Of a DNA stretch of 13,363 nucleotides, positions 1 through 6,842 are shown piece by piece. Location of the stretch: positions 1 through 13,363 of the forward strand of contig DATDGI010000228.1 of assembly GCA_036522155.1 (NCBI GenBank), in the 5' to 3' direction. A program made the position numbers and the translations under genes. The stretch comes from UBA9676 sp036522155 (GTDB lineage Bacteria; Actinomycetota; Actinomycetes; Streptosporangiales; Streptosporangiaceae). Under the pieces are notes generated by a model, which saw nothing but the letters and a program-made list of their open reading frames with translations, was not told where the DNA came from and did not search any database. Each line of letters starts with the position of its first letter. Within the stretch, counting starts at the first letter, position 1.

Positions 1-38
1 CGATGGCCCAGCAGGTCCTGGCGGCCGTGGCCGGGTAG
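1..38 (+). CDS. 3' end of an upstream gene (partial)
   Basis: An open frame enters from the left edge and ends at a TAG at 36-38. The visible codons read MAQQVLAAVAG, an Ala-rich helix-like tail of the kind common at actinobacterial C-termini. It converges on cphA, whose stop lies nine bases further on. Too little is visible to assign a family. It is included because short convergent spacing like this is normal between real genes, but it could be chance. Confidence 0.35.
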   Translation, partial: MAQQVLAAVAG

Positions 39-47
39 GGCCTGGCC

Positions 48-2741
48 TCACGCCAGCGGAGCGGCCCCCGCCGGTCCGGCCGCCCCAGCCGGCCCGGGGT
101 CGGCGCCCAGGCTGGCCAGGATGTCCAGCACCGGGTCCAGCTCCTCGTACAGGAACAGGACCGGGTCGGCCGGATCGGCCAGCGCGAGCGCACAGCGCAG
201 CGCGTCCTCGGGCCCGGTGGCCGGCACAACGGTCAGCCCCGCCCGCCGCTGCCGCAGCGCCTCGCTGATCAGCGCGGTCATCTCGCCCGGTCGCCGGCCC
301 CGCAGATCCTGGTCCTCGTACACCACCACCCGGCCGAACCAGTCGGCGATGACCGCGGCCGTGTCGGCCACCAGGTCGTCCCGGCGGTCCCCCGGCAGGG
401 TGACCGCGGCGACCGGGTCACCGCCATAGGCGTCCCTGATCAGCTTGCCCATGGTGGCCAGCGCGGCGGCGTTGTGGCCATAGTCGACGATCACCGTGCG
501 GCCCGCCACCTGGAAGGCGTTGCCCCGGCCCGGGTTCGCCCGCTCAGGGGTGAACGTGCTGAGCGCCTCCCGGATGTCCTTCCCGGTCACGCCGAGCGAA
601 CGGCAGGCGGCGATGGCGGCCAGCGCGTTGGCGATCAGGTGGGTGGCGGCGCCGCCGAACGAGCCGGGCAGCTCGTCCACGCCGAGCAGCACGGTCTCCT
701 CCCCGCCGCGGGTCTCCACCAGCTGCCCGTCCCGCAGCTCACAGGTGATGCCGCCGCTGAGCCGGTGGGCCAGCACCGCCGGGTCCTGCCCGTGCAGGGT
801 GAAGTAGCGGATCACCGGGTGGCGGTCCCGCACGGCGGGCCGGGTGGCCAGCGCGGCGGTCCGGCTGTCGTCGGCGTTGAGCACCAGCGTGCCGCCGTCC
901 GCGATCTCCTCCGCCACCAGCGCCTTGACCTCGGTCAGGTCGTCGAGGTCGTGGACGCCGTCGGCACCGAGATGGTCGGCCGCGATGTTGGTGACGACCG
1001 CGACGTCGGCCCGGCCGTAGCCCAGGCCGCCGCGGATGATGCCGCCCCGGGCGGTTTCCAGCACCACCGCCTCCGCCGCCGGGTCGTCCAGCACCATCTC
1101 CGCCGACCGGGGCCCGGACGCGTCCGCGCGGTGGACCAGCTGCCCGCCGGAGTACACGCCGTCGGTGGTGGCCATGCCCACGTGCAGCCCGGCCTGGCCG
1201 AGGATGTGCCCGATCATGCGGGCCGTGGTCGTCTTCCCGTTCGTGCCGGTGACCGCGACGACCGGGATCCGGGACAGTGCCCCGGGCGGGTAGAGCCGGT
1301 CGATGATCATGCCCGCGACGTCCCGCGGCCGGCCGGCGCTGGGCGCCAGGTGCATCCGCAGCCCGGGCGAGGCGTTTACCTCCAGCACCGCCCCGGCCGG
1401 GGCGCCCCGCCCGGCCGGGCCGGACAGGAGCGGGGCGGCAATGTCGGGCAGCCGCACGTCGATCCCGCACACGTCCAGTCCCATCACCGCGGCCGCGCGG
1501 CAGCACATCGCCGCGACCTCGGGGTGGATCAGGTCGGTCACGTCGGTGCTGGTACCGCCGGTGGACAGGTTGGCGTTACGCCGCAGCGGCACCACCACGC
1601 CGGGGGCGGGCACCGAGCCCGGCTCCAGGCCCTGCCCGGCCAGGTACCCGAGCACCTGCCCGTCCAGCACGATCCGGGTGAGCGGGCGGGCGTGGCCGGG
1701 GCCGCGCCGCGGGTCGGCGTTGACCATCGCGACCAGCGCCGCGATGTCGTGGACCCCGTCCCCGGTGACCGCCGCGGGCCGGAGCCGGGCAGCGGCGGCC
1801 ACCCGGCCGTCCACCACCAGCACCCGGTAGTCGTGACCGGCCACATACTGCTCGACGATGACCTCCGGACCGGCCCCGCTGGCCCAGCGGTAGGCGTCGG
1901 CCGTCTCGGCGGCCGACGACACCCCGGCGGTGACACCGCCGCCCTGGTTGCCGTGCCGCGGCTTGACCACCACCACCGGCCCGAACCGGCTCAGGGCGGT
2001 CACCGCCTCCGGGGCACTGCGCACGACGATGCCCGGCGGCACCGGCACGCCGGCCCCGGCGAGCAGCTTCTTGGCCAGGATCTTGTCGCACGCCAGGTCG
2101 ACGCCGACGGCCGAGGTCTGCTCGGTCAGCGCGGCCCAGACCAGCCGCCGGTGGCAGCCGTACCCGAGCCGCAGCAGGCTGAGCCCGCCGACCCGCCGGA
2201 CCGGGATGTCCCGCTGCCGGGCCGCTTCCGCGAGCGCCGCGGTGCTCACGCCCAGCCGGGACTCCTCTGCCGCCCGGGCGATCGCCCGCAGCGGGGGTTC
2301 CAGTTTCGGCATCCGGTCCGCGACCAGGTCGCCGACCAGCCGGATGGCCAGGACCAGCAGGTCCCGGGGGACCGGCGAGTCAGCGGGCTCGTCGGCCGGG
2401 CAGGCCATGACCACGTCGTAGCGGCCATCGGCGCCGGCCCACTGGGTGCGCCCGAAATACACATGCCTGCCCGCGAGCCCAGACAGCTCCAGGGCCACGT
2501 GCTCGGTGACGTGCCCGAAGTAGGTCCCGCGCGCCATAGCGTCGCAGAACCCGCCCGGCCGCCCGGCGGCGCAATGGTGGTCGGCCAGCCCGGGCAGCGC
2601 GGCGAGCAGGCGGGTGGCGAAGCCTGGATGCGAGGTCGTCTCCTGGCCAGCCAGTTCGTCCAGTTCCAGCCGGGCCACGGTGACCGGCCGGGACGTGTAG
2701 ATATTCGGGCCGTTGACACGGCGCAGGCTGACAAGCCGCAC
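48..2741 (-). CDS. cphA: Cyanophycin synthetase (897 aa)
   Basis: Makes cyanophycin, a cytoplasmic Asp-backbone polymer with Arg side chains, using ATP; the known enzyme adds Asp and then Arg by two separate ligase activities. The N-terminal domain (about 1-160) has the family-like RVNGPN start. An ATP-grasp domain (about 213-480) contains VVVKPRHGNQGGGV, NLSTGGTSTD at 391-400 and LEVNASPGLRMHLAPSAGRP at 453-472. A Mur-ligase-like domain follows, with an intact P-loop GTNGKTTT at 499-506, ETARGGIIRGGLGY at 562-575 and DYGHNAAAL near 753-761. Length fits the family (roughly 870-900 aa), and the intact P-loop argues for a CphA1-type enzyme rather than a CphA2-like variant. The GTG start at 2741 has a GGGGGAG ribosome site five bases upstream. 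It lies 33 bases after cphB on the same strand, the usual cphB-cphA order. The last 20 or so residues are Ala/Gly/Pro-rich. Confidence 0.96.
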   Translation of the reverse strand: MRLVSLRRVNGPNIYTSRPVTVARLELDELAGQETTSHPGFATRLLAALPGLADHHCAAGRPGGFCDAMARGTYFGHVTEHVALELSGLAGRHVYFGRTQWAGADGRYDVVMACPADEPADSPVPRDLLVLAIRLVGDLVADRMPKLEPPLRAIARAAEESRLGVSTAALAEAARQRDIPVRRVGGLSLLRLGYGCHRRLVWAALTEQTSAVGVDLACDKILAKKLLAGAGVPVPPGIVVRSAPEAVTALSRFGPVVVVKPRHGNQGGGVTAGVSSAAETADAYRWASGAGPEVIVEQYVAGHDYRVLVVDGRVAAAARLRPAAVTGDGVHDIAALVAMVNADPRRGPGHARPLTRIVLDGQVLGYLAGQGLEPGSVPAPGVVVPLRRNANLSTGGTSTDVTDLIHPEVAAMCCRAAAVMGLDVCGIDVRLPDIAAPLLSGPAGRGAPAGAVLEVNASPGLRMHLAPSAGRPRDVAGMIIDRLYPPGALSRIPVVAVTGTNGKTTTARMIGHILGQAGLHVGMATTDGVYSGGQLVHRADASGPRSAEMVLDDPAAEAVVLETARGGIIRGGLGYGRADVAVVTNIAADHLGADGVHDLDDLTEVKALVAEEIADGGTLVLNADDSRTAALATRPAVRDRHPVIRYFTLHGQDPAVLAHRLSGGITCELRDGQLVETRGGEETVLLGVDELPGSFGGAATHLIANALAAIAACRSLGVTGKDIREALSTFTPERANPGRGNAFQVAGRTVIVDYGHNAAALATMGKLIRDAYGGDPVAAVTLPGDRRDDLVADTAAVIADWFGRVVVYEDQDLRGRRPGEMTALISEALRQRRAGLTVVPATGPEDALRCALALADPADPVLFLYEELDPVLDILASLGADPGPAGAAGPAGAAPLA

Positions 2742-2774
2742 GTCTGCTCCCCCGAGGACGTGGTGGGTGGACGG

Positions 2775-3599
2775 TCAGTAGCGGTTGTGCGCGGGGCCGA
2801 TCGCTGGCGTCCGGCTGTCGAGGTCGTAGACGCAGCCGGCCGGCAGCAGGTGCAGCCGCACGTCGAACAGGGTGATCGGGTCGTAGTCCCCGGCCGGGTG
2901 CACGACCGTCGCGCCGTCCGCGTCCAGCACCCTGACCACCCCCGAGCCCAGCACTTCGAAGCGGTTGCGCCGGATCAGGATCGCGGTGTTCTCGTCGATC
3001 CCGACGCCGACCTGATCGGGGTCGAGCGCCACCGCGCTGAGCAGCCGTGGCAGCCGGCCGCGCTCGGCGAAATGCATGTCGATGAGCATCTTCGGGGCCA
3101 GCCCCAGGCCCGGGGCGGTCCGTACCGCCGCGGCAGAGACGTCGGAACCCCCGCCGCTGAGGATCATGGTCCGGCCGAGCGCGGTGGCGCCGGCGCTGGT
3201 ACCCGCTATCACCAGCCCGTCATCGAGCCGCTGGCGCAGGACCTCGTTGGTGCGGGAACCGACCAGGGCCCGGATCCGGGACTGGTCGCCGCCACTGAAG
3301 AAGATGCCGGTGGAGTCACGCAGGACCGCTTCCGCCCGGTCGCTGTCCGCATCGGCCCGGCCGCGCAGCCGCAGTTCCCTGGTGTGCTCGACACCGAGCT
3401 TGCCAAATACCCGCTCGTACTCGGCATGCACCTCGTCGGGTACACCGGCCGCCGTCGTCACCAGGGTGATCCGGGCCCGCTCACCGCCGGCCAGGTCCAC
3501 GAACCGTTCGAGGATGCCGGCGCCGCAGCATCTGTCCTCGCCGCCGCCGATGATCAGCAGCTGGCCTGGGGGAACACCATCTGGAGAGTGTTCATCCAC
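2775..3599 (-). CDS. cphB: Cyanophycinase, S51 family (274 aa)
   Basis: Cytoplasmic serine exopeptidase-type enzyme that cuts cyanophycin into beta-Asp-Arg dipeptides, the first step in mobilising the stored nitrogen. Visible family signatures are LLIIGGGEDR near 14-23, FFSGGDQSRIR around 100-110, and GTSAGATALG with the predicted nucleophilic Ser in GTSAGA. IDMHFAERGRLPRLL and GVGIDENTAILI follow, both typical of S51 cyanophycinases. Length is normal. The GTG start at 3599 has no recognisable Shine-Dalgarno sequence, but a -10-like element sits six bases before it, which suggests a leaderless mRNA. It is directly upstream of cphA. No isoaspartyl dipeptidase gene, needed to split the released dipeptide, is in this window. 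Confidence 0.94.
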   Translation of the reverse strand: MDEHSPDGVPPGQLLIIGGGEDRCCGAGILERFVDLAGGERARITLVTTAAGVPDEVHAEYERVFGKLGVEHTRELRLRGRADADSDRAEAVLRDSTGIFFSGGDQSRIRALVGSRTNEVLRQRLDDGLVIAGTSAGATALGRTMILSGGGSDVSAAAVRTAPGLGLAPKMLIDMHFAERGRLPRLLSAVALDPDQVGVGIDENTAILIRRNRFEVLGSGVVRVLDADGATVVHPAGDYDPITLFDVRLHLLPAGCVYDLDSRTPAIGPAHNRY

Positions 3600-3603
3600 G
3601 GTG

Positions 3604-3618
3604 CGTTGTTACCCAACG
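3604..3618. promoter_or_regulatory. Inverted repeat over the cphB -10 region
   Basis: CGTTG (3604-3608) and CAACG (3614-3618) form perfect 5-bp arms around a 5-base spacer and overlap the candidate -10 box of cphB. This could be a repressor operator, or a small hairpin if the transcript starts upstream in the ANTAR gene. The arms are short, so a chance match is possible. Confidence 0.3.
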
Positions 3619-3636
3619 TAGCCACTTGCCAACCAA
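3606..3636 (-). promoter_or_regulatory. Candidate cphB promoter, leaderless
   Basis: On the minus strand TAACAA (3611-3606) could be a -10 box. Six bases (3605-3600) separate it from the GTG start, so transcription would begin at or next to the start codon. Possible -35 boxes are TTGGCA (3632-3627, spacer 15) or TTGGTT (3636-3631, spacer 19). Neither spacing is ideal, so the -10 and leaderless geometry carry most of the weight. The 67-base gap after the ANTAR gene holds nothing else evident. Confidence 0.4.
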
Positions 3637-3666
3637 ACGTTCACATCGTGGTACGTGCCCGGCGGT

Positions 3667-4305
3667 TCAGCCGTCCTCGTGCGGGCGCCGTGAGCTCCGG
3701 CCCCGGCGCCGGGCCACCGGCGGCTTGGCCAGTTCCTCGGGTATCCGCAGCAGCGGGTTGCTGGCGCTGTCCACCACCTCGCCGGCCACTTCGAGCACCC
3801 GCCGCCCGCGGGCCCGCGCGGCCGACCGCAGCAGCTCGAACGCCTGCCGTGGCCGCAGCCGGTGCCGCTCGGCGAGCACCCCGATCGCCTGCTCGACCCG
3901 CACCCGGACCGCGAGCGCGTGCTCGAGCTGGGCTATGGTCTCCTGCAACTGCCGGACGTCGGTCTGGTCGGCCCCGTGCACCGGGCCGGTGACGGCCGCG
4001 GCCGTGCTGCCTGGCGTCGGCGGCCCCTCCGGCGGCAGGTCGGCCGCGAGCAGATCGGCCAGGCCCATCGCGCTGGTCAGGTCGGAGACTTCCTCGTCAC
4101 CCACCCGCCAGCCGGTGGCCGTCCGGCGGGCGACCGGCGGGTCACCGGTGCCGGACACCGAATGCCGGCCGCGGTAGCCGTCGCCCGGCCAGGCCCCGTT
4201 GTCCCGTCCGCCATCCCAGCCGGCCGCACCGTCTGCGGGCCGTTCGTGAACGCGGCGGCGGGAAGCCCCGCCGCCTGCCGCCCCGCCGTCTTGGGTTTCC
4301 TTCAT
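3667..4305 (-). CDS. ANTAR-domain protein, putative RNA-binding antiterminator (212 aa)
   Basis: The C-terminal half (about 120-190) looks like an ANTAR domain: LEHALAVRVRVEQAIGVLAE at 127-146, then AFELLRSAARARGRRVLEVA at 155-174. It has the conserved Ala residues and three-helix spacing, preceded by a short coiled-coil-like stretch (QLQETIAQLEHAL). ANTAR proteins bind paired RNA hairpins with hexanucleotide loops and prevent premature termination. Residues 1-70 are Gly/Arg-rich and low complexity, and no PAS, GAF or receiver domain is visible, so the input signal is unknown. The C-terminus is basic (ARRRGRSSRRPHEDG). Its ATG overlaps the mycoredoxin stop (ATGA) and there is no Shine-Dalgarno sequence, so it is probably made by translational coupling. 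cphB follows after 67 bases. Confidence 0.8.
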   Translation of the reverse strand: MKETQDGGAAGGGASRRRVHERPADGAAGWDGGRDNGAWPGDGYRGRHSVSGTGDPPVARRTATGWRVGDEEVSDLTSAMGLADLLAADLPPEGPPTPGSTAAAVTGPVHGADQTDVRQLQETIAQLEHALAVRVRVEQAIGVLAERHRLRPRQAFELLRSAARARGRRVLEVAGEVVDSASNPLLRIPEELAKPPVARRRGRSSRRPHEDG

Positions 4306-4556
4306 GGTGTGGTGAGTTCACGCAGGTGAGCCCGGACCTGGGCGGCTGACGGGTTGGTCAGCGCGGTTCCGTCCGGGAAGACAATGGTGGGGACCGTCTG
4401 GTTGCCTCCGTTGACCGACATCACGTAGTCGGCGGCCGCCGGGTCCCGCTCGATGTCGACCTCGGTGACCTCGATTCCTTCCCGTGCAAGCTGGTTCTTC
4501 AACCGCCGGCAGAAGCCGCACCAGACCGTGGTGTACATCGTCAGCGGCAGTGACAC
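4302..4556 (-). CDS. mrx1: Mycoredoxin, glutaredoxin-like (84 aa)
   Basis: Small cytoplasmic thioredoxin-fold oxidoreductase that, in actinobacteria, reduces mycothiol mixed disulfides on proteins. The redox motif CGFC lies in the MYTTVWCGFC stretch near the N-terminus. VNGGNQTVPTIVFPDG contains the cis-proline loop (TVPT) and the substrate-binding Gly/Asn residues typical of mycoredoxins; most relatives have CxYC where this one has CGFC. Start is GTG at 4556, set by AAGGAG six bases upstream. A long open frame runs upstream of this start, antisense to uvrD2, but it is a high-GC artefact. The gene is divergent from uvrD2, as Rv3198A is from uvrD2 in M. tuberculosis, and it overlaps the ANTAR gene by four bases. 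Confidence 0.93.
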   Translation of the reverse strand: MSLPLTMYTTVWCGFCRRLKNQLAREGIEVTEVDIERDPAAADYVMSVNGGNQTVPTIVFPDGTALTNPSAAQVRAHLRELTTP

Positions 4557-4576
4557 ACGCCTCTCCTTGACAGCCC

Positions 4577-4603
4577 AGCCTAGTTCCGGTGATGAAACAC
4601 CGG
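4577..4603 (-). promoter_or_regulatory. Candidate mrx1 promoter with flanking inverted repeat
   Basis: A minus-strand TAGGCT (4582-4577) fits a TAnnnT -10 box and would give a 5' UTR of about 14 bases carrying the AAGGAG site. No good -35 is visible. Just upstream, CCGGTG (4586-4591) and CACCGG (4598-4603) form a perfect 6-bp inverted repeat with a 6-base spacer, a possible operator in the divergent mrx1/uvrD2 region. I looked for a SigR-type GGAAT-N18-GTT promoter and did not find a convincing one. Confidence 0.35.
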
Positions 4604-4730
4604 GACCGCCTTCGTGCTTCCCGCCGGCGCTGGTAGTTCCGGCCGCACCAACGGCCCGGTGGCGACGGTGGCCCGGCGAGCGTCGGCGGCGTGCGCAAGG
4701 ATGGCAGGCGGCACACGGACGGGAGGTGCG

Positions 4731-6815
4731 GTGGGCACGGACGACCTGGGCACAGGCGGCCTGCGCGCGGACGGCGGGGGCACGGGCGGCGTGGGCACGG
4801 GCGGCGTGGGCACGGGCGGCGTGGGCGCGGGCGGCCCGGAGGTGGGCGGACCGGAGGCGGTACTGGCCGCGCTCGACCCCGAGCAGCGGGAGGTGGCGCT
4901 GGCCACCCGCGGGCCGGTCTGCGTGCTGGCCGGCGCCGGGACCGGCAAGACCCGGGCGATCGCCCACCGGATCGCCTACGGGGTGCGCACCGGCGTGGTC
5001 GACCCGCGGCATGTGCTGGCGGTCACCTTCACCACCCGGGCCGCGGGGGAGCTGCGGGCGCGGCTGCGCCAGCTCGCCGGGGCGGCGGGCGGCGAGCTGG
5101 ACCTGGTGCAGGCGCGCACCTTCCACTCGGCCGCGCTGCGCCAGCTGATCCACTTCTGGCCGCGCACGGTCGGGGGACGGCCGCCGGCCGTGCTCGATTC
5201 CAAGCTTGCCCTGCTGACCGAGGCCGCCCGGGAGCTCGGGGTGCCCGCCGGCCCGGCCGAGCTGCGCGATGCCGCCAGCGAGATCGAGTGGGCCAAGGCC
5301 AGCCAGATCCGGGCGGATGACTATGCCGTGGCCGCCGCAGCCGCTGGCCGCGCCCCGCCGCTGGGCGCCCCGGCCACCGCCGCCCTGTTCGCGGCCTACG
5401 AGCGGCTGCGCCGCGCGCGCCACCTGGCCGATTTCGAGTCGGTGCTGGAACTGACCGCCGCCATCCTGGCCGGGCACCGGCTGGCCGCGGCCGAGGTCGC
5501 CGACCGCTACCGGTATTTCGTCGTGGACGAGTTCCAGGACGTCAACCCGTTGCAGAAACTGCTGCTCGACGCGTGGCTCGATGGCCGGGACGACATCTGC
5601 GTGGTCGGTGACCCACGGCAGACCATCTATTCGTTCACCGGCGCCACCCCGGCTTACCTGACCGGCTTCGCCGCCAGCTACCCGCACGCCACGCTGGTGC
5701 GGCTGGTGCGGAACTACCGCTCGACCCCGCAGGTGGTGGCGGTGGCCAACCGGCTCAGCGGTGCGGTCCCCGGCCCCCGCAGGACCGTTCCCGAGCCAGA
5801 CGCGTCGCTGCCCGGTGCCCCCTTGCTCGCCCAGCGCGACCCGGGCCCGGAACCGAAGTTCACCGGGTACCCCCACGACGCTGCCGAGGCGGTGGCGATC
5901 GCGAACCGCGCGGCGCGGCTGATCGCGGCCGGGGTACCGCCCCGCGAGATGGCCGTCCTGGTGCGCATCAACGTGCAGACCGAGCGCTTTGAGCGCGCGT
6001 TCGCCGATGCCGGGGTGCCCTGCCAGGTGCGGGGGACCGCACGGTTCTTCGAGCGGGCGGAGGTGCGGCAGGCCATGGGGATGCTGCGCGCCGCCGCCCT
6101 GTCCGCGGGAGCCCCGGACGCTGCGGGCACCAGCGCCGGGCCAGGGGCAGGAAGCCAGGCTGCCGGTCTCCCCGCCGCCGGTCCGCCCGCCGCCGGTCCG
6201 CCCGCCGCCGGCCTCCCCGCCGCCAGCCTCCCCGCCGCCAGCCTCCCGGCCATTCCCGCTGCGGTGGAGGTCCGGCATGTCCTGGCCGGTCTTGGCCTGA
6301 CCAGGGAGCCGCCGCCGGGCCGCGGGTCGGCCCGCGAGCGCTGGGAGTCGCTGGCCGCGCTGGCCCAGCTGGCCGAGGACTTCTGTGCCGCCACCCCTGA
6401 TGCCGGGCTGGCCGCCGTCGCCGCCGAACTCGCACGCCGGGCCGCCATCGAGCACGTCCCGGCGCTGTCCGGGGTGACCCTGGCGTCGCTGCATGCGGCG
6501 AAGGGGCTGGAATGGGACGTGGTCTTCCTGCCCGGGCTGACCGACGGGAACCTGCCCATCGTGCACGCGCAGACCGACGAGGCGGTGGCCGAGGAGCGGC
6601 GGCTGCTCTACGTCGGGCTGACCCGGGCCCGCCAGCGGCTGTACCTGTCGTGGGCGCTGGCCCGCACCCCCGACGCGCGGCCATCCCGGGTGCCATCCCG
6701 GTTCCTGGCCGGGCTGCGGCCACCGCGGACCCGGCCGGGACGGTACGGTGCCCCGGTAGCTGTGTCGCGCCAGGAAGCGCCCGCACCGGCCGGCGCCGCC
6801 GACGCAGGCGGATGA
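4731..6815 (+). CDS. uvrD2: UvrD2-like superfamily 1A DNA helicase lacking the HRDC tail (694 aa)
   Basis: ATP-dependent 3'-5' DNA helicase of the UvrD/PcrA family. With the GTG start at 4731 (GGGAGG just upstream), the Q motif LDPEQ is at 48-52, Walker A AGAGTGKT at 67-74, DEFQD at 266-270, GDPRQTIYSFTGA at 293-305, NYRST at 328-332, SLHAAKGLEWDVVFLPGL at 586-603 and EERRLLYVGLTRARQRLYLS at 621-640. An in-frame start at 4614 is open but adds an unconserved-looking extension. Residues 15-40 are Gly-rich and coded by 15-bp repeats; residues 478-507 are a Pro/Ala repeat insert in the 2A/2B region. The protein stops about 40 residues after the last helicase motif, without the tetracysteine and HRDC regions known in mycobacterial UvrD2. 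Position next to mrx1 and whiB7 supports the UvrD2 assignment. Confidence 0.93.
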   Translation: MGTDDLGTGGLRADGGGTGGVGTGGVGTGGVGAGGPEVGGPEAVLAALDPEQREVALATRGPVCVLAGAGTGKTRAIAHRIAYGVRTGVVDPRHVLAVTFTTRAAGELRARLRQLAGAAGGELDLVQARTFHSAALRQLIHFWPRTVGGRPPAVLDSKLALLTEAARELGVPAGPAELRDAASEIEWAKASQIRADDYAVAAAAAGRAPPLGAPATAALFAAYERLRRARHLADFESVLELTAAILAGHRLAAAEVADRYRYFVVDEFQDVNPLQKLLLDAWLDGRDDICVVGDPRQTIYSFTGATPAYLTGFAASYPHATLVRLVRNYRSTPQVVAVANRLSGAVPGPRRTVPEPDASLPGAPLLAQRDPGPEPKFTGYPHDAAEAVAIANRAARLIAAGVPPREMAVLVRINVQTERFERAFADAGVPCQVRGTARFFERAEVRQAMGMLRAAALSAGAPDAAGTSAGPGAGSQAAGLPAAGPPAAGPPAAGLPAASLPAASLPAIPAAVEVRHVLAGLGLTREPPPGRGSARERWESLAALAQLAEDFCAATPDAGLAAVAAELARRAAIEHVPALSGVTLASLHAAKGLEWDVVFLPGLTDGNLPIVHAQTDEAVAEERRLLYVGLTRARQRLYLSWALARTPDARPSRVPSRFLAGLRPPRTRPGRYGAPVAVSRQEAPAPAGAADAGG
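4781..4825 (+). repeat. Three perfect 15-bp tandem repeats
   Basis: The unit cacgggcggcgtggg occurs three times in a row (4781-4795, 4796-4810, 4811-4825), followed by a degenerate copy. In frame it codes for GTGGV repeats in the N-terminal tail of the helicase. Copy number is likely to vary by slippage without breaking the frame. Confidence 0.9.
6162..6251 (+). repeat. Six 15-bp tandem repeats inside uvrD2
   Basis: Six 15-bp units run from 6162 to 6251. Units 2 and 3 are identical (gccggtccgcccgcc) and the others differ at one to four positions. They code for an AGPPA/AGLPA/ASLPA series, a flexible Pro/Ala linker between helicase motifs IV and V. Because each unit is five codons, expansion or loss keeps the frame. 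Confidence 0.88.
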
Positions 6816-6842
6816 AGAGGTGCCGATGAGGACGGCGCGGTC

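Noticed and set aside
474..3992. Open frame of about 1172 codons on the plus strand, antisense to cphA, cphB and part of the ANTAR gene
   Set aside because: Composition is Arg/Gly/Pro/His-rich with no motif, and the opposite strand carries clear CphA and CphB motifs throughout.
4583..4604. SigR-type (thiol-stress) promoter for mycoredoxin
   Set aside because: A GGAAC is present on the minus strand, but no GTT occurs at the required 18-base distance.
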